In this document: piece by piece, positions 48,201 to 56,312 of the stretch
Layout: each line of letters starts with the position of its first letter
Numbering within the stretch: the first letter of the stretch is position 1
Assembly (NCBI GenBank): GCA_037893225.1
Contig: JAZGUH010000225.1
Coordinates: 1,550,001-1,614,000, forward strand
Source: Hippasteria phrygiana
Taxonomy: Eukaryota > Echinodermata > Asteroidea > Valvatida > Goniasteridae
Length of the DNA stretch: 64,000 nt
Reading direction: 5' to 3'
Made by a program: the position numbers and the translations under genes
Notes under the pieces: generated by a model
The model's input: the letters and a program-made list of their open reading frames with translations, nothing else
Database searches by the model: none
Told to the model about the DNA's origin: nothing

Positions 48201-48919
48201 TGTACAATATGTAACTTGTGACTGATGTCAGATTGACTTGGACTGTCATCAGATTGACGAGTGACTGACTTGTGATTGACTAGTTACGGACTTGTGATTG
48301 ACTAGTTACGGACTTGTGAAGGACTTGTGAAGGACTTGTGAAGGACTTGTGCTTGCTTGATTAATGATTGACTACTGACTGATTTGTGATTGACTAGTGA
48401 TTGATTTGTAATCAATTAGTTACTGATGTGATTGACTTCTGATTGACCAGTGACTGATTTGTGATCGACTAGTTACTAACTTGTGAATGACCAGTGACTG
48501 ACTTCTGCTTGACTAGTGATGATTGTCTAGTACTGACTTGTGATTGCATTGTGATTGACTTGTGATTAACGTGTGAGTGACTAGTGACTAACTTGTGACT
48601 GACTAGTTACTGACTTCTGCTTGACTAGTGATTGACTACTAGTACCTTGTGATTAACAAGTGACTGAGTAGTAATTGAATAGTAATTGACTTGATTACAA
48701 CTCTGGAATTCCCTACATGGAAAGTTGGTCGATATACTTCCTGCTCCCCTCTCTTCCCTACAAAGAATAAAGGAAGTAAAAGACTTCAGAGTCATTTACC
48801 CGTTTCAGGAGACGCGACGCGGCCTGCCAGCCCCTGGCACCGATAGATCGATTGGACGCCAAGATCAGCCTAATGGCCGACTCGTAGAACTCCATCATAT
48901 CAAACAGAGCTGCAGCAGC
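30196..48919 (-). CDS. PPP1R37: Protein phosphatase 1 regulatory subunit 37, all but the 5' exons; 8 exons
   Basis: This is a leucine-rich-repeat protein of the PPP1R37/LRRC68 type, a family that binds and inhibits protein phosphatase 1. Coding exons in transcription order are 48919-48800, 42887-42737, 41791-41646, 38346-38224, 37150-37009, 36015-35849, 33747-32853 and 30272-30196. Introns are GT-AG on the minus strand and phases agree at every junction, giving 1821 nt (606 codons plus stop). Residues 1-283 of this part are ribonuclease-inhibitor-type LRRs, with motifs such as LDLRNNHVQ, LVLWNNQLT, LETLNLGQNNL and LRTGGLMALSYAMKVNK. Residues 284-581 are polar, Ser/Thr/Gln/Glu-rich and probably disordered. 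The last ~25 residues are an acidic predicted helix. The N-terminal region, which in vertebrates carries the RVxF PP1-docking motif, is absent here and was not found as far as position 64000. No internal stops occur. Confidence 0.93.
30481..30517. repeat. G run and C run in PPP1R37 intron
   Basis: GGGGGGG followed by GTTCGAA and a long C run; low complexity. Confidence 0.8.
30520..31739. other. PPP1R37 intron sequence
   Basis: No exon is seen. It includes a C homopolymer near 31410-31429 and several TGACGTCA-like words (for example at 30714-30731), without other support for function. Confidence 0.5.
31740..31958 (+). mobile_element. TTAA-type short element, CCCTTG family
   Basis: The ends are TTAAGCCCTTGAGTACGG and CCGTACGCAAGGTGTTAA. 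The body (GCGCCGGGGCGGCCTGTGCA, CAATAATCCAACAATGG) recurs at about 36265-36485 and 53549-53754, and inverted at 43112-43351. Confidence 0.82.
31997..32191. repeat. Large foldback, ~95-bp arms
   Basis: AGCCCGCTGGGGCCATTTGT on the left and ACAAATGGCACCAGCGGGCT on the right are the outer ends of arms that remain complementary almost to the centre (TTTTGTGTCTGGGCACAAA). Confidence 0.92.
32853..33747 (-). CDS. PPP1R37: PPP1R37 large polar-region exon
   Basis: The exon starts MRGYEDLQKSLQGEISEHIQ, a helical stretch matching the SFIETQKALLAEIQ region after the LRRs, and then becomes a long Ser/Thr/Gln/Pro-rich tail. The acceptor TTTTAG gives phase 0 from the preceding exon. The donor GTTGGT ends it in phase 1. 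The ATG at the first codon is internal, because the preceding exon ends in phase 0. Open-frame sequence past the donor is intronic. Confidence 0.9.
33841..34000 (+). mobile_element. Partial TIR element, GGGCCAATTTCAT family
   Basis: The left end GGGCCAATTTCACGGC and the internal GATTACCAACCAAATTTTGA ... TTTGCTTAGCATGAAAAT match 27418-27657. The right end is missing. Confidence 0.65.
34196..35105. mobile_element. Possible hAT-type element with GACTCGAGTC ends
   Basis: Both ends (34196-34390 and 35035-35105) carry repeated ACTCGAGTC/GAGTCGAGTC words in opposing arrangement around a non-coding body. Subterminal repeats of this sort are common in hAT elements. The exact termini and target duplication are not certain. 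Confidence 0.5.
34775..34856. repeat. Inverted repeat
   Basis: TTCAAACCACATGT and ACATGTGGTTTGA flank a shorter internal AACCTCTCTAAGAGGTT palindrome. Confidence 0.7.
35550..35755 (+). repeat. Distal part of the long interspersed repeat, copy 3
   Basis: It shares GAGGACAAAAGAAGAAAG, AATCGGTCCT, GTGCTTAGTCTATGGG and AAAGGAACAATAGGAAACAC with 2520-2713 and 9460-9655. Confidence 0.75.
35849..36015 (-). CDS. PPP1R37: PPP1R37 last LRR exon
   Basis: The exon reads TVALAEYIADNCQLVRLDLR, then ENDLRTGGLMALSYAMKVNK and LRLDLDKDVKREQ. This closely follows the vertebrate RLLRLDLRENEIKTGGLMAL...LLRLDLDREPKKE block. The acceptor is TCCCAG and the donor GTATGA. Confidence 0.96.
36265..36485 (+). mobile_element. 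TTAA-type short element, CCCTTG family
   Basis: Shares GGCTTGTGCAGCCAAGCGTA and CAATAATCCAACAATGG with 31740-31958. It ends CAAAGGGTTAA. Confidence 0.7.
36726..36960 (+). mobile_element. TTAA-type short element, CCCTTG family
   Basis: It begins TTAACCCTTGTTTCTGGCTG and ends GGCCCCTTTAA. The internal GAATAGAGTGGTCCTATTCA block matches 8120-8423. Confidence 0.7.
37009..37150 (-). CDS. PPP1R37: PPP1R37 LRR exon
   Basis: The exon reads PMLTSLETLNLGQNNLSNDG, then VHILKDALMKNRSLLRLGL and YACRFGDQ. It matches SLETLNLGHN and NRSVLRLGL in the vertebrate protein. The acceptor is TTCACAG and the donor GTTAGC. It ends in phase 1. Confidence 0.95.
37765..37970 (-). repeat. Dispersed flank with GACTTG-type repeats, inverted
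   Basis: On the minus strand it carries the same flank as 24520-24625 (ACAAAGGAATGCC, CATTTGAATAGCTTGTG) with GGACTTGTGAAAG-type units on both sides. Confidence 0.7.
38224..38346 (-). CDS. PPP1R37: PPP1R37 LRR exon
   Basis: This 41-codon, phase 0-0 exon begins DAGLSHLCDGLLDQMEGQLT and contains TLVLWNNQLTQNGMTHL, the LVLWNNQLT signature of the family. The acceptor is ATTACAG and the donor GTACTT. Confidence 0.95.
38820..39659 (+). mobile_element. TIR element with central hairpin, copy 2, composite
   Basis: The end motifs GTATACATCATTTGC and GCAAATAGTGTATACATG match copy 3. The interior appears to contain two overlapping element copies. Hairpin arms TTTTCAAACGATTTCC and GGAAATCGTTTGAAAA lie near 39205-39242. 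A second inverted pair is AGTCTAGTTCCCTGACC / GGTCAGGGAACCAGACT. Confidence 0.75.
39252..39370. repeat. GC-rich foldback inside the TIR element
   Basis: Arms TAGTCAAGGCGCGCGTGGCT and AGCCATGCGCGCCTTGACTA surround a very GC-rich loop, in sharp contrast to the AT-rich surroundings. Confidence 0.85.
39880..40100. repeat. Diverged copy of the 57.2-kb repeat
   Basis: Shares GACCATCCCTTGAAAATG, AAAATCATTG, AAAATAAT and GAATTCAGAGTGGT with 57160-57370. The minus-strand frame that is open there is interrupted here by stops. Confidence 0.8.
40248..40440 (-). mobile_element. tRNA-like interspersed element, family A, minus copy
   Basis: The tRNA-like module is at 40269-40342, with the leader to its right (GCGGTCTCCCAAATTGTCAG). 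A second copy of CTGCGACCTCCGGGTTACCG follows at about 40408-40430, a small internal duplication. Confidence 0.82.
41119..41252. repeat. Foldback, ~55-bp arms
   Basis: Outer ends CAATTATTGACTGCTGTGAT and TCACAGCAGTCAACAATTG. Complementarity continues through GACGTTTTTAACACC and GGTGTTAAAAAACGTC to the inner GAGGGACGCAT/ATGCGTCCCTC. Confidence 0.92.
41646..41791 (-). CDS. PPP1R37: PPP1R37 LRR exon
   Basis: After the split Leu codon the exon reads MALKQNNSVRDLYLAENRLV and ends LDLRNNHVQ. It matches the ELYLADNKL...ILDLRNNHV repeats of vertebrate PPP1R37. The acceptor is ATACAG and the donor GTAACC. Confidence 0.95.
42737..42887 (-). CDS. PPP1R37: PPP1R37 LRR exon
   Basis: The exon reads VSSLECLDIRNTNWTEYSMP and later LHMEGCNISGRPLFLL. 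The donor GTAAGG is chosen because it leaves one T, which with TG of the next exon gives Leu. That restores the family spacing GRPLxLLxxALKxN exactly. Confidence 0.93.
43112..43351 (-). mobile_element. TTAA-type short element, CCCTTG family, inverted
   Basis: The ends are TTAAAACCCCTTGCCACCGG and GGGTTCAAGGGGTTAA. The body is the reverse complement of that at 31740-31958. Confidence 0.78.
44187..45398. mobile_element. pogo/Tigger-like element remnant flanked by TA
   Basis: The left end CAGTCGACTCTCGTTAATA and right end TATTAACGAGAGTCGACTG are perfect 19-bp inverted repeats, each bordered by TA. CAGT...CTCTCGTTAA ends with a TA target are typical of pogo/Tigger elements of the Tc1/mariner group. 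At 1212 bp it has no intact transposase frame. Confidence 0.85.
45400..46214. other. PPP1R37 intron, nothing recognised
   Basis: No exon and no clearly bounded repeat is seen. Confidence 0.5.
46215..46431. mobile_element. MITE, AGCCAGTTCGGTA family, copy 1
   Basis: The ends AAAGCCAGTTCGGTATTTCA and GAGATACCGAACTGACTT are inverted repeats. A full inverted copy is at 53222-53443. One-ended fragments lie at about 47985-48049 and 63069-63141. Confidence 0.85.
46510..46800. repeat. AATCCTCCAAA-rich repeat with inverted ends
   Basis: It starts with GTAACCTGAATCCTCCAAC and ends with GGAGGATTTAGGAAGGTTAG. Inside are repeated AATCCTCCAAA and CAAATTCCTC units. A related array is at about 51960-52265. 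Confidence 0.75.
46801..47984. other. PPP1R37 intron
   Basis: No exon is recognised. A G-rich run lies at about 47881-47903. Confidence 0.5.
48050..48705 (+). repeat. Degenerate GACTTGTGA/GACTAGTGA array
   Basis: About 600 bp of variable units such as GATTGACTTGTGATTGACTA and GGACTTGTGAAGGAC, flanked by GAACAATAG..CACTTGAATGG and ending ACAACTCTG. It is the longest and most diverged of the five related loci. Confidence 0.85.
48800..48919 (-). CDS. PPP1R37: PPP1R37 exon, first one seen in the window
   Basis: The exon reads AAAALFDMMEFYESAIRLIL and ends ASRLLKR (40 codons, phase 0). It matches the vertebrate ALFEMIEYYESATHL...GTRGWQAAA block. The acceptor is TCTCTAG and the donor GTAAAT. A decayed copy of its acceptor and first codons lies 173 bp further right. 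Confidence 0.93.
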
Positions 48920-49212
48920 CTAGAGATAAAAAAAAAAAAAAAAAATTGAAATTCCGATGACTGCATACATGTACATGTAACCAAATCACAGACATTCAAT
49001 CTCCATTTCCAATCTATCGCCTTTCAACAATTGATGACTGTTACAACTTGAGACACAGCTTTTTGTTTAGACCCTGAGAGAGCTACGGCAGCCTGGGGAT
49101 AAAAACAGAAAAACAAATAAAAATTGAAATTCTGATGACTGTGTACTTATGCAAACAAATCCTGGACATTCAATCCTCACTTCAATCTATCGTCCCTGAA
49201 GAATTGATGCTT
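48906..49212. repeat. Tandem duplication spanning a splice acceptor
   Basis: Bases about 48906-49038 match 49079-49212 at 173-bp spacing (AGAGCTGCAGCAGCCTAGAG versus AGAGCTACGGCAGCCTGGGG, then AATTGAAATTCNGATGACTG). The duplicated block contains the PPP1R37 acceptor and its first five codons. Confidence 0.85.
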
Positions 49213-50644
49213 TTTTCACACCCGAGAGACATAAAGTATCTTCTATCTTGGATGTAAAGCCGAGGGTGCCATTAATCCTGGTTGAGAAGAAGTCAATCAA
49301 CTCGCATTCAATAATTATTCTGTTTCTATTTTGCTAAAGATACACTTGTAAGAAACTGCAACTCCCAGAGGCGAATTCACTTACTAAAATAAACAGCATG
49401 TAAGGAGATTTGGCGAGAAGACCTATTTGCGGTGTCCTATTTTAGGAAATTATTCTGTTTTCTGACTTGGCTGAGCTGGGATAATAACGTGGTCTTGTGA
49501 AGGTTAAAAAGGCACTGCAATTTGCAATTTATTTTTAAATATTGCAAACTGATGACCAAAATAATAACAAGGTAGTTCTCGAACCACGCGTCTCGCCTGC
49601 TTAAAAACGTTAATCATGTTCACACTATTGAATGCATAAACCAAGTTTGATTGCAATCGGACTTCAACTTTGCATATAAGACCAATTTGTCGAAACTTTA
49701 ACCAAAATGACACATACGGACGGACTACGGACTGCGGACTACGGAATACGGATGGACTGACTAGTACAGAAATAGTGATTGCATAGTCTTTTTCTGAACT
49801 TCGTTCAGGCGAGACAAAAATGAGAAGTTTGAACTCTACTTCTGATCAATCTATCATTCATATTGCTATGCGGTGATGAAGAGTACACTCAAAAGTCCAT
49901 CGCTGGACTAATCCCGGATTTGTGCCAAGACGCTCTTGTAAAGTGTTAAAATATTGATCGTAAATGCACAAAACCTGCAAGCTGTATAAATAATTGAAAC
50001 TTTGTTATAAAACAGACCATGCATAATTCTGAGATGCATGAATGCACATAGGACAATGTTATTTCCATTAATTTGGCGCTATATATATATATGACGGATT
50101 TGGTGTATATAAGAATTAGTTATTTATTATTAGTTAATATTAATTTACAGGTCCTTGGTGGAAGATTGTTTTGGCGTCAATGCAAATGTTTGCATACATG
50201 AGCCAAAGCATGTGTCGAAAGGGGCACAACGGAGGTATCTCCGTAGCATTGTGTACATTAAATAGCTTGTTTGAAAACCAGAAAACCATTTCTAGCCAAC
50301 AGTTCTTTGGAACAAAGTTGAACTGGACATTTATTGCCCGATTGCTTTAAGGACTTGCTATTCTGTTTCACACTGGTAATAATAAATCCCACACGCACCC
50401 CTCATGGGACACACTTGATACGCTGTGCCTAATAACCGGTTCAGAGCATCATCCCCAGTCCAGTCATCAGGTTAGGGACTCACATGAAATGTGAGATGAT
50501 GTTTGTGTGATGCGCAACTAGTTTGTTTTGACCAAAATTGTGTGCAAAAAGTCACATCAGTTGTTTTTATTTGTTTTAGAAGAGATGTGGCTCTTGACAG
50601 GTTTTTACCAACGACAATATGCTAAGACACACACACCTGTGTGT
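49213..50644. other. PPP1R37 upstream intron
   Basis: No exon is recognised. A short run of GGACTACGGA-type repeats lies at about 49720-49755. Confidence 0.5.
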
Positions 50645-50815
50645 GTAAACGGGTGCAATCGGGGACCTCCTATTGTCCCTCTTTTGTTTGTACTTTAACT
50701 TTTTCGGAAGGCCTCCCATATGTTTTGTACATGATTTTCAATCGTGGACCTTGACTCAATCGCGGACCCTATTGTCCTCTTTGTTAAAGGTCCACGGTTT
50801 GAATAGCTATACAAA
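50645..50815 (+). mobile_element. MITE, ACCGGCAATCG family, copy 3
   Basis: Shares ACCTCCTATTGTCCCTCTTT and TTCGGAAGGCCTCCCATATG with the copy at 12876-13052. The termini are diverged (GTAAACGGGTGCAATCG). Confidence 0.82.
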
Positions 50816-51305
50816 CCCACACAGACATTTAATATTCATGTTAATTTTCAAGTGAAGACAACAGAGTACACTTCGTATTTCTTGTTCATGCGCACAATTA
50901 TGTGTGTAAATTTATTAATGCAGAAATAAGTGCATGAACCAGAACAATGGCAAATGACATCACACCTTGGTATTAATAGGCCAAATATACAAAACATGTT
51001 TAGCATCATCGTCCACTTCCCTTTTTGAGGCTGAATGCTTTTTTCTTCTTTTCTAAAAAAAACCAAATTTCCATAAAAATGTAAAAGGAAGAATGAATGC
51101 CTTCCAGTTGATCTTTCATGTGTTGTGAACCAATTTGGTGGGCTCCATTGTCAAAAGAAGTCATCTTGATAAATAAGGGTGGCCATCTTTAATAAAAAAA
51201 AACACTGCATCGCAGGATCTCAAATAGAAGAAAATGGCATCTTCTATTCTTTTCTAAAAAAGGAATCACAATAAACATTTTTTTTAAATTTACCCCAATA
51301 CTACT

Positions 51306-51520
51306 ACGTGGGTCATTCCATAAATTTGGGGTCTAAAAGTGTGACATATGTTGGTGTCCCTATTACACCTGACCAGTGTCATTTCCATCAAGTATCATTA
51401 CAATTGACTTCACACTATTTTTGACTTGTTTGGCTGGTACTTTGCTTTACATAATCTTATACATGTCAGATGGGACACCAGGGGACACCAAAATTGGACC
51501 CCAAATTTATAGAATGCCCT
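51306..51520. mobile_element. MITE, GGGTCATTC family, copy 2
   Basis: TGGGTCATTCCATAAATTTG and GGACCCCAAATTTATAGAAT are inverted ends. The body matches the reverse complement of 19321-19572. Confidence 0.82.
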
Positions 51521-51959
51521 TCATGCATGTGTTTTAGATTAGACTGCCACTTGTATGTATGCATGCAATCAATTATATCTCCAGTTTACCTTCCATTTTC
51601 TTTTTTAATAAGAATACATTTTTTTGTAAACATCTGTCTGTTTATTTGTCTTTGATGGTTCCATGTCTGTTGTTCTGTCTGTGTGTTCGGTGTCCCCATA
51701 GTTGTTTTCCGGATGACTGCTTGTCCGTCTTGTATGTTCAAAGTTTTGTCTGCTGTTTTTGTCTGCATGTTAGGAATTTCGGTTACGATTGCATGTTTTT
51801 GGGTAGATTTTTGCTTTGGCTCAGTAATTTCCCACTAGTTGCTCTTTTGTTCAGTCTTGTTTCATGTTATTCTTATTATCATTGTGCATGTAGTTTTATA
51901 ACCATTATGAATTGTATAAATGTTGACTTGAATATATTAATCTTAACCCTACAAACCCC

Positions 51960-52265
51960 CTAGACCCTTTTTCCTAGGAACCATCCTCAATTCTCCAAAA
52001 TCCTCTGATTGCCCTGCCCCAAAAAATGCATTCATCCTCAATCCTCCAAAATCCTGTGCTTGAAACACCATTCATCCTCAATCCTCCAAAATCCTTCGCT
52101 TGAAACACCATTCATCCTCAATCCTCCAAAATCCTCTTTTTCTTGAAATACCATTCATCCTCGATCAATCCTCCAAAATCATCCTCGCTTTAAAACACCA
52201 TTCATCCTCAATCCTCCAAAATCCTCTAAAACTGCAAGGAGGATTTTGGAGGTGGGTTAGGGTTA
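51960..52265. repeat. Tandem AATCCTCCAAAATCCT array
   Basis: Roughly five units of CATTCATCCTCAATCCTCCA plus AAATCCT and a CTTGAAACACC spacer. The right edge GGAGGATTTTGGAGG is an inverted unit. Confidence 0.88.
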
Positions 52266-52489
52266 GAGTTAAGCGAGGTTTAAGTAATGTATTTTTTGTA
52301 ACATAGGCCGTGTCCGAAATGGGCGTCTAGAGCTACAGCTACGGCTACGTCACACGTAGTTGTAATGGACGAACACCTAGACAATAGCCCTAGACAAGCG
52401 ATTCGGACGCAGCCATAAATCCAACCTTAATGGTTGCCAACAAATTTGAATTACCTAACCTTACCTTAATTTTATAACAAATTAAAATA

Positions 52490-52597
52490 GTAGGAGAGAT
52501 GGGTGTTAGTTGGAACACGGGGTAAAGTTGAAACATTGTGAAAAATCTCAATGTTTCGACTTACCCCGTGTTCCAACTAACCCCCATCTCCCCTACC
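52490..52597. repeat. Foldback, ~45-bp arms
   Basis: GATGGGTGTTAGTTGGAACA and TGTTCCAACTAACCCCCATC are the arms; complementarity continues to GAAACATTG/CAATGTTTC. Confidence 0.92.
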
Positions 52598-52599
52598 TG

Positions 52600-52830
52600 T
52601 GGTTACCCCGCCTAGGGCTACAGCTCTGAAAACTGAGATGATTTTTTTGTATCTACTGAAGATTTATCCTTTATTCAAATCTAGACTCAGGAAAGTCGTA
52701 CGATTGTTAGGACTGGCAAGCTAAAAATGTGGCCAACCCTACCACCTCTGTTGTAGTCCTTTACCCAGAGTGGCTTTCAGCCTTGAATTGGGCGACTTCC
52801 ATTGAAAATAAAAGTGTAGAGACTGAGGCT
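52600..52830 (+). repeat. Interspersed repeat related to 6930-7110
   Basis: Shares TTACCCCGCCT, GAAGATTTATCCT, CACCTCTGTTGTAG and AGAGTGGCTTT. Partial relatives lie near 34085-34195 (inverted) and 6400-6560. Confidence 0.7.
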
Positions 52831-53221
52831 ATTTTTTCAGTTTCTTACGTCTGCATATCTATCTGCCCTAGGGCATTCTTACAGCAACAGGCAGGGGATC
52901 TGATCAAATCTCCTCAATTAAATTTGACACGAAAAAATGCATGCACAAGCACAAAACTTCACAGATACATTACACCCATGGATACAATGTAAACACCTGT
53001 GCATTACCTGGACCGAGGATCAAAAGAAAGTAATTACATTCGTGGTTTTGCTTGTCACGGAAGCGTGCAAGTTGACCTGAAAAATCCAAGATTTGGCAAG
53101 AAAGCGGAACTACTGGAAACACAGTATTGTATATTGTACATGTAGTTACAACATGCGCAGCATCTTATTTTATAAACTGTTTTGTTTTCCGATGGGGCTA
53201 TTAGCCAGTAAACTACACTAA

Positions 53222-53443
53222 TAAGCCAGTTGGGTATCTCAAAGGTCAAAGGTTATTCGGGATAAAATTGCTGACGTAATGTCACGCCATGTTACGCGAA
53301 TGCCCATTCTGATTGAATTTAACACGTACGTGCGCGTTGTGCGACCACCTTTTGCATTCACACGCGCGCGTTAGGTCACGCGGGTCATTCGGGATAAAAT
53401 GTCATTGTGCACATGCGCAGTTGAAAAAACCGAACTGGCTTTA
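53222..53443. mobile_element. MITE, AGCCAGTTCGGTA family, copy 2
   Basis: The ends TAAGCCAGTTGGGTATCTC and ACCGAACTGGCTTTA are inverted repeats. The body is the reverse complement of 46215-46431. Confidence 0.85.
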
Positions 53444-53548
53444 GGGCTAATGTGGTTTTGAAAGGGAAAAAAAGAGGTATTTCCATTTACAACATGTTGA
53501 AAATGTTGCAAATTGATGCCCAAAATAATACTGATGACAGGACATGTT

Positions 53549-53754
53549 TTAACCGCTTGAGTATGGTTATTATCAGGAGGCGCCGGGGTGGCCTGTGCAG
53601 CCAAGCGAAACGGACACAATGTACTTATGCAGTCAAGCGTAACATACACAATAATCCAACAATGGATTGAAACTGCACAAATAGCAGCTGTAGGCGTCAT
53701 CCGGCCTGGATTTTTGTGTGTGCCATTTGGCATCATCTGTACACAAGGGGTTAA
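53549..53754 (+). mobile_element. TTAA-type short element, CCCTTG family
   Basis: The ends are TTAACCGCTTGAGTATGG and ACACAAGGGGTTAA. The body matches 31740-31958. Confidence 0.8.
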
Positions 53755-54979
53755 CTGGTGAGGTAAATTGACAGGTTGCAAGATTTTAGCCCCAAATACC
53801 AAGTTTTCTGTAAATGTCTCTATTACTGCCTGGTATAACCCTGACAGAAAAACAACATAATCTATTTGGCCGATTTCTATACAAGAAATATGAGATGGAC
53901 TTCTTGTGATCAATTGCGAGAAGATAAGCTATGTGAGCAGTTTTTCCACAACGAAAAAAAAATGGACAAGGATCTGATGACTTCAAAATGTCAAGAGTGG
54001 GTGGATGCGCGATTATCTTTTTGCGTGGGGCTTTACTTGGACATTAATCGGTGCCGAACACCGTTCAGTAAACGTGTTCAGCGTGACTGTCTTGGCTAAC
54101 ACTGTCAAGCCCTGCATCAGATATGACAATAAATGGTGGTAACTTTGCAACAGCATGAGCTACATGTAAATAGCCTGAAATAATTAAATGTGGTTGAAAA
54201 TGACACCACAGTCAAATGATTAATGCAGTCAAAACATCTGAAGAACTCTTTATGATCAGTGGAGGTTTTTTGTTTTGAGGGGGGTATTTTGAGGTTCTTG
54301 GGATTCAAGGAAAAATCACAGTGAAATTCTTAAAAACCCTCAGTTGTGGGACAGGGATGTAAATACTTTGAATTTGAAAATAAGCCAATAATAAGAATGA
54401 ATCTTTAATCTTGTGAATGGCTTTGAAGAGTTGTTCACTGTACTCCAAAGCTGATACCCACTAATTTTCCTTAACTCTTTAGCCTCCAAAATCCACCAAA
54501 TTCCAACACGTGGTTTTGTTTGATTTTGACAGATTCAGGACTGAAGAGCACTGTTACTGTGAATTGTCACGGGGATCGGTGTTGTCTTGATTCTTTAAGC
54601 ACAATGAATGTGCCACCAGGTTGCTGGGTTAAATCCAAAAACAAAAAGCAATATTATGACCGTCCAATCATAGAAGAACTTCCTTATAAAAATACAAGGT
54701 GATCCGCGGATCGCACGTGTCGCCTTTTTTCGTGGTCTCTATATGTGTGTATTCTTATTTTTATAGAAGTGGTTTGTGTGCAGTTGAAGAGGAAATGATT
54801 GTTCTTTTGTAATGTATTTTAAGCAAACCTTGTCACACGGTCAAACAGAATTTAGGACTGGTATTAGTGTCTCCCAAAGCATTCGATTAGGATACACAAA
54901 AACTAGTATTTATTCAAATAATGTAGTTTAATTCTTTCTAATAATTATCAAGGATTCCTCAAAAATGCATACAGCACTG
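53755..54979. other. Intron, no exon recognised
   Basis: Short open frames at 53866-54099 and 54520-54702 (+) have no family I recognise and lack convincing splice context. Confidence 0.4.
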
Positions 54980-55018
54980 TACCCTAACCCGTACCCTAAC
55001 CCCTAACCCCTAACCCTG
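54980..55018 (-). repeat. Interstitial telomere-like tract
   Basis: CCCTAACCCGTACCCTAACC followed by CCTAACCCCTAACCCT gives five imperfect copies of the complement of TTAGGG. Confidence 0.85.
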
Positions 55019-55019
55019 G

Positions 55020-56312
55020 GGTGCATGCAAAATCATATTACAATTTGAGGATTTGGAACTGTTAGGGTTAAAAGCCTCAAGAAAACACCAGAAAGATACT
55101 GCAGATTGTGGATTCGAGACCAACAGGGGCCATGGTGCTTGTGTCCTTGAGCAAGACACTTTGTCACAAGTTGCTTGTCTCCACCCAGGAGTAAATGGGT
55201 ACATGTGAGGGCAGTAATGGTTACATGTTACATGTTACATGTTTAGCTCATGTTGCTTAAATAACAGCCGGGGCTGTATACTGCTCAGGGAGCTGAGAAG
55301 GTTTCAGGAATGATTAATGGGCCTGATGAACAGGGGTAATAATAATTGTAAATGCTGTGATTTAGTTGAACTAAAAGAAGCGTTCTAAATGCTGGTTCTA
55401 ATTATTATTATTATTATGATTATTATTATTAGAATGCAATTTCTAAATTGAATTCATATAATAAACAAATTTCTATCTCCCTATAACAAGCTATCCCCAC
55501 CCCCACCCCGGGCCAGTAGCCATGCCCCTTACACACTCTATGGATTTGTTTGTGCAGTAATGTTTTAAGATTTCCTGTGTTCCACATCAAATTATAGCGG
55601 ATGTGTTCAGACATTGCTATGTAAGTTGCGTTCCCGTGATTTCACTGAGATAGGTCAATTACGTTATCAACCAGAGAAAGAAGTCCCTGCATGCTCTCAA
55701 TCTTGCAGACAAATCGTGTGCAGCGGAATGACGCGGCGCCATCCCTCACCAAAAGATTTGATGAAAGGACAGAATGAATCACCGACAATCAACCGCACTT
55801 TCATGTGATGTTGGGGATGCCTCCCCGAGCCCCTGTAAAAGATAAATGCCGCCAACGTTGTTTTATATAGCAATCAATCAATTATGCAGGTGCAGTGACA
55901 GGTAAACCCACACATGAGCCCCTCTCACAGCACTCACAGAGTGTCTGTGGTAATAAATTTAACACATAATTTGGGTCCATGGATTTCCTATGAGACTGTG
56001 TATCTCATGGATCATGGTGCACAAGATCACACACACACAAAAACATTGCGTACAAGACAGGTGCAAAAGACAGGCAGGCTATTGATGACAACCTACACTG
56101 TACATTGTATGCAGAAATTTGGATGGGCATGTACAGTGCAAAACATCTAAGAAAAATTTAGCTGCAAAACTATATTTTTCAATCCTTTTTTAAAGCACTC
56201 TGATAAAAAGGCATTTATGAGAATAAAAGTGTAATGTCCTAATCCTTACCAGTAAATATAATGTGGATCAGGCCATAAGAATTGAATTTGCCTTTGACCA
56301 ATAAAAAAGGCC
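55020..56312. other. Intron, nothing recognised
   Basis: AT-rich, with a short (ATT)n stretch near 55400-55430; no exon is seen. Confidence 0.5.

Noticed and set aside
52986..53085. Missing upstream PPP1R37 exon (minus strand, CAG acceptor and GTAATG donor)
   Set aside because: The translation does not resemble the N-terminal LRR or RVxF region in any frame.
53371..53913. 180-residue minus-strand open frame as a gene
   Set aside because: It spans the end of one MITE and an entire TTAA-type element.
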